From a bacterium (lineage in GTDB: Bacteria > Electryoneota > B3-LCP): a DNA stretch of 39,678 nt. This document shows positions 1 through 7,331 of the stretch, piece after piece (within the stretch, counting starts at the first letter, position 1; the number at the start of each line of letters is the position of its first letter). The notes under the pieces were generated by a model. The model saw only the letters and a list, made by a program, of their open reading frames with translations, had not been told where the DNA came from and did no database searches. The stretch covers positions 1 to 39,678 of the forward strand of contig JAHJDJ010000171.1 in assembly GCA_018812585.1 (NCBI GenBank). Direction: 5' to 3'. The position numbers and the translations under genes were made by a program.

Positions 1-134
1 ATCAACAGCTCTCGAATCACGATGCGATCGCGCTTAACCGGATCGACATCCTTCAGCACCGTTAGAAAGACGGGAACGTTGCCCAGCGGATCCATAACTA
101 AGAACAGCAGGATCGCTGCGCTGTAGATGGTCAT
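1..134 (-). CDS. MarC/UPF0056 family membrane protein (N-terminal part)
   Basis: Only the first 44 codons are in the window; the gene runs off the left edge. The translation starts MTIYSAAILLFLVMDPLGNV and continues with a PVFLTVLKDVD-type stretch, which fits the first membrane helix and the conserved DPxGNxP loop of MarC/YhgN family integral membrane proteins. Family members have about 200 residues and six helices; their transport role is not established. The ATG at 134 is preceded by a weak AAAGGT ribosome site. It was missed by simple ORF length cutoffs because it is truncated. Confidence 0.72.
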   Translation of the reverse strand, partial: MTIYSAAILLFLVMDPLGNVPVFLTVLKDVDPVKRDRIVIRELL

Positions 135-199
135 ATTATGCAACCTTTTGTGTGGTTAAAATTGATGGGGATGATAGGTATTAATTAAGTAAATCATGC

Positions 200-280
200 G
201 TTTTTACACGGGAATGAATTCCCGTGCTACGAACCTTTCCCATAGGGATTCCTCGGAACAGTCCGCTGTGCAGCGGACGT
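200..280. repeat. Short palindromic intergenic elements
   Basis: Two perfect or near-perfect palindromes lie side by side: GGGAATGAATTCCC near 211 and GTCCGCTGTGCAGCGGAC at 262-279. They are not followed by T-runs, so they look more like REP-type intergenic repeats than terminators. Copy number in the genome is unknown from this window. Confidence 0.45.
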
Positions 281-309
281 AAAAAAAGCGCTCCTGAGGA
301 GCGCTTCGT
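281..309 (-). terminator. Rho-independent terminator after the PIN/small-protein pair
   Basis: A perfect AGCGCTCC/GGAGCGCT hairpin is followed, reading the minus strand, by a run of seven T. It lies about 20 bp after the stop of the 54-aa gene. Confidence 0.8.
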
Positions 310-329
310 CGTAACGGATTTTCCAGAGA

Positions 330-494
330 TTATCCTTTATTGCCGCCGGTCTCCTCGTTCAGTGCAGGCAATCGCAGCTTAGCCTCCTCGACCTTCAAGC
401 GAATCAATCCCAGTCGCTCTTCAAAACTCATTTTGCAAATCATTTTGAATGTCTGATCGCGTAGTTCGCGCATCTGTTTAACAGCTTGTGACAT
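330..494 (-). CDS. Small putative antitoxin overlapping the PIN gene
   Basis: A 54-residue charged, helical protein whose ATG lies inside the last codons of the upstream PIN-domain gene (17-bp overlap), so the two are translationally coupled. It carries a VKQMRELRDQ...MSFEERL pattern resembling small proteins with R(E/D)xRDE...MSxEE motifs that pair with PIN toxins; that resemblance is from memory and is not a database match. A longer in-frame start at 527 exists, but the internal ATG at 494 gives the usual coupled arrangement. In most VapBC-like modules the antitoxin comes first; here it follows the toxin-like gene. Function is inferred from context only. Confidence 0.55.
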   Translation of the reverse strand: MSQAVKQMRELRDQTFKMICKMSFEERLGLIRLKVEEAKLRLPALNEETGGNKG

Positions 495-954
495 CGTAAC
501 TCGCCATTTGACGGGGGCAGTGTACACGAATCGGTTTCAGACCGTGTTCCAAATGTATATCAAGAAACTTACGTTCCTGTGTAAAATGCAGGAAATTGGG
601 ATGATCCAGGGTGACGAAAATGTCTGCTTCTGCCAGAGTAGCGATAGCCAGATTCAGGGCGTCGCAGTACAGGTTCTCTTTGAAAATTTTCTTTTCGATA
701 TAAATATTTGCTAAAGTGTCTGCTTTTTCCGTGATCTTTTCAATGCGTGGGTTTATTGCCAGAAATTCGTTATATAATGACACGGTCTCCAGTGATAATA
801 AGGTCATTTCTGAAATCACCAGTTCTGAGGTCATGGGCCGGTACAGTCCGGCTTGACAATCTCGGATCAGAGATTTTGCATAGCAGCCGAAGTGTGGATC
901 CTTGTGCCCCGTAAATATACCAGTATCCGGGAATACGATATAAGGTGTTCGCAT
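478..954 (-). CDS. PIN-domain protein, putative VapC-like RNase toxin
   Basis: The 158-residue protein has the acidic pattern of PIN nucleases: an N-terminal FPDTGIF (first Asp near residue 10), a conserved Glu in TSELVISEM, the helix motif CDALNLAIA, and a late FVTLD. PIN enzymes cut RNA with one or two divalent metal ions held by these acids. It is slightly longer than typical VapC (about 130-140 residues). It is the first gene of a two-gene unit with an overlapping small partner and is followed by a strong terminator. A promoter at 1026-1053 sits 65 bp upstream of the ATG. Role as a toxin is inferred; a free-standing PIN nuclease is possible. Confidence 0.72.
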   Translation of the reverse strand: MRTPYIVFPDTGIFTGHKDPHFGCYAKSLIRDCQAGLYRPMTSELVISEMTLLSLETVSLYNEFLAINPRIEKITEKADTLANIYIEKKIFKENLYCDALNLAIATLAEADIFVTLDHPNFLHFTQERKFLDIHLEHGLKPIRVHCPRQMASYDVTSC

Positions 955-1025
955 GAACGGGCAGATTTTGTGGAAGTTCTTCCTTTTTGCATAGAGATCG
1001 CCCTATGCTGTACAATTATTACGAT

Positions 1026-1053
1026 AATATACAGAAAGAGTTTGAGAAATCAA
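1026..1053 (-). promoter_or_regulatory. Sigma70-type promoter for the PIN gene
   Basis: Minus strand TTGATT, 16-bp spacer, TATATT, with the start of transcription expected near 1019. Confidence 0.55.
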
Positions 1054-1092
1054 GCACAAATTCTTATTTTATTTACCAACCCAATATTTCCC

Positions 1093-1121
1093 TTGCATTC
1101 TTTCCCTTTAATTCGTATCTT
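1093..1121 (+). promoter_or_regulatory. Candidate promoter for gatE
   Basis: Plus strand TTGCAT, 17-bp spacer, TATCTT; start of transcription expected near 1128, about 40 bp before the TTG start of gatE. It is divergent from the PIN promoter. Confidence 0.4.
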
Positions 1122-1169
1122 TTCTGTTTAAATTCAGCAAATAACTGAACCTGTCAATCGGAACCTGCT

Positions 1170-3074
1170 TTGAATAATAATTTCGACCCTGCTGCCCATA
1201 AAATGAAATCCGGACTGGAAGTTCATCACCAGATATTAACAGAAGGGAAACTCTTCTGCCGCTGTCCCGCAGGTCTTTATACCAACAAACACGATGCAGA
1301 AATCCTGCGGCATATGCGTCCAACTCTTTCAGAACTGGGTGAATATGATGGCACAGCTTTGATGGAGTTCAAGACGAAGAAGGAAATCATCTACCTGCTG
1401 GATTACGACACCGTCTGCACTTACGAAATGGACGACACTCCTCCCTTCCCGATTAATCAGGAGGCGGTTGACATTGCCATCGAAATTGCGCTGATGCTGA
1501 ATTGCAAGATTGTCAGTGAAATCCATATCGCCCGCAAACAGTATCTGGATGGCTCCATCCCGGCTGGATTTCAGCGCACGACCATTATCGGCGTAGACGG
1601 TTGGGTTCCCTATAAAGATCGCAAAATCCATATCGTGCAGTTGGCTCTGGAAGAGGATGCCTGCCGCGAGATCAGCGACATCGGGCATGTTGTCACTTTC
1701 AAGACCGATCGGTTATCCATGCCTTTGATTGAGGTTGTTACCGCTCCCGAAATGGTCACTCCGAATGAAGTTGCTGAGGTCGGAAGAATTATCGGCAGGC
1801 TGTTACGCTCCACGGGCAAGGTGCGGCGGGGTCTCGGTTCTGTCCGGCAGGATGTCAACGTCTCTATTGAGGGCGGCACGCGCGTGGAAATCAAGGGGGT
1901 TCCACGCATTCCCCTCTTCCCCGCCCTGGTTTATAATGAAGCTTACCGTCAGCACAATCTCCTGAAGATCAAAGATTTCCTTACCACGACTATCGGTTCA
2001 ATTGAAGATCTAAAGGCGGATGAATTCGATTTGCAGGCCATCGCCTCCAAGGTAAGCCATCGCTTGATAAAAAAGTCCATTGAAAAGCGAGACGCAAAAC
2101 TGCGCGGTGTGGTTTTTAGAAATCTTAAGGGTCTGCTGCGGATGACCACTCAACCCGGCCTGACGTTCGCTCATGAGCTGTCTGAACGGGTTAGAGTCAT
2201 CGCCTGCCTCGATCAATTGCCAAATCTACTGCATACCGAAGACGTATCAGTAGCGGGACTGGAACCGAAAGATCAGCAGTTGTTGGCGAAGGCGATGAAT
2301 TTGAATAAGAATGATACCGCGATTATTGCCTGGGGATCTGAACAGGATGTAAAGACTGCGATTCAGGAGATTATTCTGCGAGTCCAGGAAGCATTCGGCG
2401 GAGTTCCCAACGAAACCCGCCAAGCCAAATCCAATGGCTTGACCGATTTTGAGCGTATTCTTCCGGGGGCAGATCGTATGTATCCCGATACAGATTCACC
2501 TCCAACGGCTATCACCCTGGAGCGAATCGAGAAGATACGAGCGCAGTTGTCCCGTCCTCCCTGGGAGCTGGAAAAAAAGTACACTGAGTTGGGCATCGCA
2601 AAGCATCAGGCAGAAATTCTGGCTCTTCATCCGCAACGCGCGGTTGTGGAAGCAGTTCTTGCGAAAAATGCCATCGATCCTAAGTTAGTGGTCTGGACAA
2701 TGATTGATCTTGGTAAGCATCTGCAAAGGCAGGAGTTTCCAATTCAGCTTTTAGAGGCTTCTCACTGGGAAAAGGTTTTTGCACTGATCGCAGAGAAGAA
2801 GATCTACCGCGAAGGACTCGATCTGCTTTTGACCTTCGTTGCAGCCCACCCTGAAGAAGACCCTGAAGATTACCTGGCAGCGCAAAATATCACGCCTCTG
2901 TTAGGCGATAACCTGCAAAAGAAGATCGAAAAGATCGCCGCGCCGAATCGGAATTTGAAGCTTTTCGACGATTCCAATTGGCCTAAAGTGTTGATGGGAA
3001 TCGTGATGGGGGAAATTCGTGGGCGCGCTGCGGGGCGAGATATCTGGGACATCGTGAAGAACCAGACCCGTTAG
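1170..3074 (+). CDS. gatE: Glu-tRNA(Gln) amidotransferase subunit E (archaeal type)
   Basis: The 634-residue protein has the length and architecture of archaeal GatE rather than bacterial GatB (about 475 residues). GatE binds misacylated Glu-tRNA(Gln), activates the glutamate with ATP and amidates it with ammonia from GatD. Seen here: GLEVHHQ (15-21), Cys pair KLFCRCP (30/32), the GatE-type HMRPTLSELGEYD block, GSIPAGFQRT, RGLGSVRQDVNVSI, a GAD-like insert in the middle ending with GVPNETR, and the C-terminal tail with MGEIRGRAAGR. Bacterial GatB lacks this insert and uses GatA/GatC. The TTG at 1170 is used because homology begins almost at once; an ATG at 1203 would start directly before GLEVHHQ. 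No gatD or gatCAB gene is nearby. Confidence 0.93.
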   Translation: MNNNFDPAAHKMKSGLEVHHQILTEGKLFCRCPAGLYTNKHDAEILRHMRPTLSELGEYDGTALMEFKTKKEIIYLLDYDTVCTYEMDDTPPFPINQEAVDIAIEIALMLNCKIVSEIHIARKQYLDGSIPAGFQRTTIIGVDGWVPYKDRKIHIVQLALEEDACREISDIGHVVTFKTDRLSMPLIEVVTAPEMVTPNEVAEVGRIIGRLLRSTGKVRRGLGSVRQDVNVSIEGGTRVEIKGVPRIPLFPALVYNEAYRQHNLLKIKDFLTTTIGSIEDLKADEFDLQAIASKVSHRLIKKSIEKRDAKLRGVVFRNLKGLLRMTTQPGLTFAHELSERVRVIACLDQLPNLLHTEDVSVAGLEPKDQQLLAKAMNLNKNDTAIIAWGSEQDVKTAIQEIILRVQEAFGGVPNETRQAKSNGLTDFERILPGADRMYPDTDSPPTAITLERIEKIRAQLSRPPWELEKKYTELGIAKHQAEILALHPQRAVVEAVLAKNAIDPKLVVWTMIDLGKHLQRQEFPIQLLEASHWEKVFALIAEKKIYREGLDLLLTFVAAHPEEDPEDYLAAQNITPLLGDNLQKKIEKIAAPNRNLKLFDDSNWPKVLMGIVMGEIRGRAAGRDIWDIVKNQTR

Positions 3075-3081
3075 AGTGCGA

Positions 3082-3109
3082 AGAGGAATTGACTCAAGCC
3101 AATTCCTCT
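3082..3109. terminator. Hairpin between convergent genes
   Basis: Inverted repeat GAGGAATTG/CAATTCCTC between gatE and the convergent DUF1858 gene. It lacks a clean T-run on either strand, so it is a weak bidirectional terminator candidate. Confidence 0.45.
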
Positions 3110-3130
3110 CTTGATAAAAATCGAAACCTG

Positions 3131-3340
3131 TTATTTGATTGCTGAGTTCAAATCATCCAGAAGCTTATTCAGGTCTTTGATGCCGTGCGTTTGTGCCGCG
3201 ACGTCAATGGATTCCAGAGATGATACTTCGCAATCTACACAGTGCAGCTTATATTGAACCAGTGTTGTTTCAACCTCGGGATATTTCTGTAAAACTTCAG
3301 CCATCGTCATGTCGGCTGAAATCAAGCGTTTATGACTCAT
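3131..3340 (-). CDS. DUF1858 / redox-disulfide domain protein
   Basis: A 69-residue protein consisting of one DUF1858-type domain (the small domain also seen in ScdA/YtfE-like proteins and in hybrid-cluster-protein-associated redox disulfide proteins). It begins with ISADMTMAEVLQKYPEVE and has the paired cysteines HCVDCEVSS (CxxC) that define the redox-disulfide subgroup. Such proteins are linked with Fe-S or nitrosative stress functions, but no biochemical role is fixed. It has a strong AGGAGG ribosome site and its own promoter. It is a single-gene unit. Confidence 0.82.
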   Translation of the reverse strand: MSHKRLISADMTMAEVLQKYPEVETTLVQYKLHCVDCEVSSLESIDVAAQTHGIKDLNKLLDDLNSAIK

Positions 3341-3366
3341 AAAGGTCTCCTCCTGTTTTCTCTCAT

Positions 3367-3395
3367 AAATTAATAGCGATAAATTGAAAAGTCAA
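3367..3395 (-). promoter_or_regulatory. Promoter for the DUF1858 gene
   Basis: Minus strand TTGACT, 17-bp spacer, TAATTT, followed by AGGAGG and the ATG at 3340. Confidence 0.6.
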
Positions 3396-3446
3396 GCGGT
3401 TTTCACGCTATAGATCGAACAAGACCATAAATCAGTAAGGTAAATT

Positions 3447-4397
3447 ATGAATCCGACTACATCCTCGGCTGCAGCACCGCAGCCCAACAAATTAGTGATT
3501 TGGCTGCAAGAGATTCGCGCTCCTTTCTTCACCGCGGTCATTGTCCCCGTTGTCTTAGCTTCTGTCATTGCCTGGCACGATGGATATGCAGTCCATACCG
3601 GGTATTTCCTGCTCACGTTATTCGCTTCAATATTCCTGCACGCTGGAGCTAACGTCATCAATGACTATGCGGATCATCGCAGCGGTTGCGATGCGAAGAA
3701 CGTGGAATACATCCGACCCTTTACAGGTGGAAGCAGGATGATCCAGAATGGTTTATTATCCACTCGGGAAGTCCTCACCGGAGCGATAATATTTCTGTGC
3801 ATCAGCACTGTTTTAGGGCTGATTTTAGTAGCAACCAAAGGCAAACCGATCCTCTATCTGGGGCTGATCGGAACTTTCTGCGCGGTGTTCTACACACTGC
3901 CTCCCTTCAACCTGGTAGCCCGAGGCATCGGTGAGTTGCTCCTGGGATTTTGCTTCGGCATGTTGATGATGCTGGGAGCTTATTACGTCCAGGCGCAAAC
4001 TTTCTCTATCGGAGTCGTGGTTGCCTCCATTCCGGTAACACTGCTTATCGCAGGGGTTCTCTATATCAACGAATTCCCGGATTATGTCGCGGACAGAGAC
4101 AGCGGCAAACGTCATCTGGTTGTCCGTATGGGTCGTTCTAAGGCCGTCAACGGTTATATTGCCATTTTAGCCGGAACGTATTTATCTATCATCGTTGGCG
4201 TTATCTTCAAAATACTCCCTGTCTATACGCTTCTGGCTCTGATTACTCTTCCAAAAGCTGTGTCGTCGATTAAAGTTGCACGACAGCATCATTCCAATTC
4301 AGAAAAGCTGGCTCCCGCGAATGCCGGGACGATTGCCATTCACCTGCTCACGGGAGCGCTGCTGAGCATCGGCTATCTGATTGACATGTTCATCTAA
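3447..4397 (+). CDS. UbiA-family prenyltransferase, MenA-like
   Basis: A 316-residue polytopic membrane protein of the UbiA superfamily, which attaches polyprenyl chains to aromatic acceptors. The first Asp-rich motif is NDYADHRSGCD (about 72-82), which binds the prenyl diphosphate through magnesium; the second is NEFPDYVADRDSGK (about 208-221) followed by HLVVRMG. The NDxxD/NExxD spacing and the RPFTGGSRMI segment fit MenA-like 1,4-dihydroxynaphthoate prenyltransferases, so menaquinone synthesis is likely. No other men genes lie in the window, so a different acceptor remains possible. It is followed closely by the PmbA gene. Confidence 0.8.
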   Translation: MNPTTSSAAAPQPNKLVIWLQEIRAPFFTAVIVPVVLASVIAWHDGYAVHTGYFLLTLFASIFLHAGANVINDYADHRSGCDAKNVEYIRPFTGGSRMIQNGLLSTREVLTGAIIFLCISTVLGLILVATKGKPILYLGLIGTFCAVFYTLPPFNLVARGIGELLLGFCFGMLMMLGAYYVQAQTFSIGVVVASIPVTLLIAGVLYINEFPDYVADRDSGKRHLVVRMGRSKAVNGYIAILAGTYLSIIVGVIFKILPVYTLLALITLPKAVSSIKVARQHHSNSEKLAPANAGTIAIHLLTGALLSIGYLIDMFI

Positions 4398-4418
4398 AAT
4401 CATCAAAGGAACTTTCGC

Positions 4419-5756
4419 ATGGATCGTTCACAGGCTGAAGCCATCGTACAAAAAACATTAGCGCTTTCCACTGCGGCCGAAACGGAAGTGATTCTATCTC
4501 ATGGCGAAGAGAATCTGACCCGTTTCAGCAATAATGCGATTTCTCAGAATGTGGCGCGCAATACTGATAGTCTGACAATCAAAGTTCATCTTGGAAAGAA
4601 GGTTGGGCGCACAACGACCGACCGTTTCGATGATGAATCGCTGCGAGGCGCCTTGCAGAACGCCTGCAATGTCGCAGAACAGCAAACGGAAAATCCAGAA
4701 CTGCTGCCTCTGTTGGGGCAATCAGACTTTCCTCTGGTCGACTATTTCAACCAAGAGACCGCCGCCTACTCGCCTCAAAAGCGCGCCCTGACGATCAAAT
4801 CTATCGTCGATATAGCGAAGCAGGAAAAAGCTGAGTTGGCGGGCATATTCTCGACTGGATCAGAAGCTGTCGCGCTGGGGAATTCAGCCGGACTTTTCGC
4901 CTATTATCGCAGCACAACAGCAACGCTGTCTGCGACCGCGGAAATTGCAGGTCAATCAGGCTGGGCTGACGATAACAGTCGTGACGTTACTAAGATAGAT
5001 GCAGAACGTGTTGTCGCAACCGCTCTGGAAAAAGCATCTTTGGCACAAAATCCTGAACCGATAGACCCGGGAGATTACTGCGTGGTACTCGAACCTGCGG
5101 CTGTCTCTGATTTTCTCATGTTTATGGTTTGGGAAGGTTTTGGAGGTTTAAATTTCAATGAAGGCCGCAGTTTCATGACGGGGAAATTGGGTGAAAAGAT
5201 TCTTGGCGACAATGTCACTATCATCGATGATGCCTTCAGCGCATCGAACCCTGGACTTCCTTTTGACTTTGAAGGCGTCCCGCGCCAGAAGATCACTTTG
5301 ATCGAAAACGGCATCGCCAGGGCGGCAGTACATGATCGCTACACTGCGCTTAAGGCCGGCGTTGCATCGACCGGTCATTCCCTGCCACAGCCTAACAGCG
5401 CCGGTCCGCTGGCTTTAAACGTTTCCATCGAGCCGGGCCAATCAAGCCTGCAGGAGATGATCTCCTCAACCGAGAAAGGCCTTCTGGTCACGCATTTTCA
5501 TTATACCAATGTCCTTGATCCTGTAACTTTAACTCTGACCGGAATGACTCGCGACGGCACTTTTTTGATCGAGAACGGAAAGGTCACCCGTCCGGTTCGC
5601 AACCTGCGCTTCACGGATAATATCGTAGAAGCATTTAATCACGTCGAGGCGATTTCAAGAGATAGAAAAACGGTAGAGGCTTTCTTTGAGGGCAGTTTCG
5701 TAGCGCCGGCAATGAAGTTATCCAAGTTCCATTTTTCCAGTGTCAGTGAATTCTAA
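4419..5756 (+). CDS. pmbA: TldE/PmbA-family protein
   Basis: The 445-residue protein matches the TldE/PmbA half of the TldD/TldE metalloprotease, which processes or degrades unfolded peptides and matures modified peptides such as microcins. The N-terminal segment with ENLTRFSNNAISQN and the C-terminal LLVTHFHYTNVLDPVTLTLT and MTRDGTFLIENGK blocks are typical. It has no HExxxH motif, as expected for the non-catalytic partner. The next gene, 9-10 bp downstream, encodes TldD. The gene begins 21 bp after the prenyltransferase stop and may be cotranscribed with it. Confidence 0.9.
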   Translation: MDRSQAEAIVQKTLALSTAAETEVILSHGEENLTRFSNNAISQNVARNTDSLTIKVHLGKKVGRTTTDRFDDESLRGALQNACNVAEQQTENPELLPLLGQSDFPLVDYFNQETAAYSPQKRALTIKSIVDIAKQEKAELAGIFSTGSEAVALGNSAGLFAYYRSTTATLSATAEIAGQSGWADDNSRDVTKIDAERVVATALEKASLAQNPEPIDPGDYCVVLEPAAVSDFLMFMVWEGFGGLNFNEGRSFMTGKLGEKILGDNVTIIDDAFSASNPGLPFDFEGVPRQKITLIENGIARAAVHDRYTALKAGVASTGHSLPQPNSAGPLALNVSIEPGQSSLQEMISSTEKGLLVTHFHYTNVLDPVTLTLTGMTRDGTFLIENGKVTRPVRNLRFTDNIVEAFNHVEAISRDRKTVEAFFEGSFVAPAMKLSKFHFSSVSEF

Positions 5757-5765
5757 GGAGTGACC

Positions 5766-7211
5766 GTGAAAACAATCATACAAAATGCTGTCGATTCTGC
5801 TGGTCGTCTGGGTGCATCTTACGCTGATATCCGCATCATCGATTCACAGAAGCAGGATATCATGCTGCGTAACGGTCAAATTTCCGCGATGGATATTGCA
5901 GATAATATCGGGTTCGGTGTGCGCGTGATCGTCAACGGCGCCTGGGGGTTTGCCTCGTCAGCGAAGGTCGAGAAGGAAGAAATCGAGCGCGTCACAGCCT
6001 TAGCCGTCGAGGTTGCCAAAGCCAGTTCTCTACTGAAAAAGGATGACGTCAAGCTGGCGCCAGAACCTGTTTATCAGGATATCTGGGTGTCACCCTATAC
6101 CATCGATCCCTTTAAGGTTTCCATCTCTGAAAAGCTTGATCTACTGGCGGCCATCGACGCAGAGTTGCGCAGTAAACCAGAAATCGCCGTCTCGGTCGCT
6201 TCCATGTCTTTCGTTAAACGTCACCAGTGGATGGCAACCTCTGAAGGGAGCCTCATCGAACAGACTTTCATGCGTTCCGGCGCGGGATTTTCTGCGACCG
6301 CGGTTAAAGATGGCGACGTGCAAAAACGCAGTTTCCCCAGCAGCTTTGGCGGACAATATATGAGCGCAGGATACGAACTGATCCTGGGATTGCGGCTGCT
6401 GGACGCCGCGCCTCAAATCCGGGATGAAGCGATCGCGCTGTTATCTGCGGACGTCTGCCCCTCCGGCCAGAAGGATCTGATCCTGGATTCGTCACAGATG
6501 GCGCTCCAGATCCATGAGTCTGTGGGACATCCCACCGAACTGGATCGCGTCCTGGGTATGGAGGCGAATTTTGCGTGCACCAGTTTCGCCACCACGGAAA
6601 AGTACCATAATTTTACTTATGGATCGCCCATCGTTAATCTATATTGTGACAACACCTTGGCAGGCGGCCTGGCGACCATCGGTTACGATGACGATGCAGT
6701 GCGTTCACAGCGCTGGCCGATCGTCAAGGAAGGACAATTTGTGGGGTATCAATTCAACCGTGAACTGGCTCATATTTTAAACGCAGACCGATCTGTGGGA
6801 GCTAACCGAGCCCAGGGATGGTCGCACATCCCCATCGTGCGTAATTGCAATCTCTCACTAATGCCTGGTGATGCGACATTCGAGGACCTGATCGCTTCTG
6901 TCGATGATGGCATTTACATGGCTGCGAATCGAAGCTGGTCCATCGATCAAAAACGGTTGAATTTTCAATTCAGCTGTGAAATCGCCTGGGAAATTAAGGG
7001 CGGTAAACTAACCAGAATGCTGAAGAAGCCCAATTACCAGGGCATGACGCCCGACTTCTGGCGTTCCTGTGACCGCATCGCCAATGCCGATCATTGGACC
7101 TTATGGGGTGTGCCAAATTGCGGTAAGGGACAGCCCATGCAGGGCGCCGAGATGTCACACGGTTCCAGCCCTGCCCTGTTTCGCAGCATTACGGTGGGTG
7201 TGGGAAACTAA
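5766..7211 (+). CDS. tldD: TldD-family zinc metalloprotease
   Basis: The catalytic partner of the upstream PmbA/TldE. The zinc motif HESVGH (HExxxH) is at about residues 250-255, followed by the conserved ELDRVLGMEANFACTSF segment. The C-terminal region has the usual NxxLxPG-type block (NCNLSLMPGDATFEDLI) and PNCGKGQPMQ with a Cys likely to serve as metal ligand. I chose the GTG at 5766 because AAGGAG ends 5 bp upstream; an in-frame GTG at 5760 would overlap that site. Length of about 481 residues is normal. The heterodimer is cytosolic; substrate unknown here. Confidence 0.92.
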   Translation: MKTIIQNAVDSAGRLGASYADIRIIDSQKQDIMLRNGQISAMDIADNIGFGVRVIVNGAWGFASSAKVEKEEIERVTALAVEVAKASSLLKKDDVKLAPEPVYQDIWVSPYTIDPFKVSISEKLDLLAAIDAELRSKPEIAVSVASMSFVKRHQWMATSEGSLIEQTFMRSGAGFSATAVKDGDVQKRSFPSSFGGQYMSAGYELILGLRLLDAAPQIRDEAIALLSADVCPSGQKDLILDSSQMALQIHESVGHPTELDRVLGMEANFACTSFATTEKYHNFTYGSPIVNLYCDNTLAGGLATIGYDDDAVRSQRWPIVKEGQFVGYQFNRELAHILNADRSVGANRAQGWSHIPIVRNCNLSLMPGDATFEDLIASVDDGIYMAANRSWSIDQKRLNFQFSCEIAWEIKGGKLTRMLKKPNYQGMTPDFWRSCDRIANADHWTLWGVPNCGKGQPMQGAEMSHGSSPALFRSITVGVGN

Positions 7212-7232
7212 AAGAAATCATCAAACTGAGAA

Positions 7233-7330
7233 GAGGCTGTCTTAAACGAAAAAATCATTCTGAGCAGAGCTAAAGATCTCAACGTATAGAGATTCTTCAC
7301 TGTGTTCAGAATGACGATTAGGACAGTTTT
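7233..7330. mobile_element. MITE-like element 1 (~100 bp)
   Basis: Ends read GAGGCTGTCTTAAA on the left and, as reverse complement, AAAAACTGTCCTAA on the right, giving a shared CTGTCyTAA terminal inverted repeat. Inside is a second inverted repeat built on TCATTCTGA. No coding capacity. It fills the gap between convergent tldD and the radical SAM gene and abuts the latter's stop codon. The ends resemble those of the larger element at 15042-15186. Confidence 0.55.
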
Positions 7331-7331
7331 T

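Noticed and set aside
3572-3592. Sigma54-like TGGCACG within the prenyltransferase gene
   Set aside because: The -12 element is not at the right distance (no TTGC after four bases) and it lies within coding sequence.
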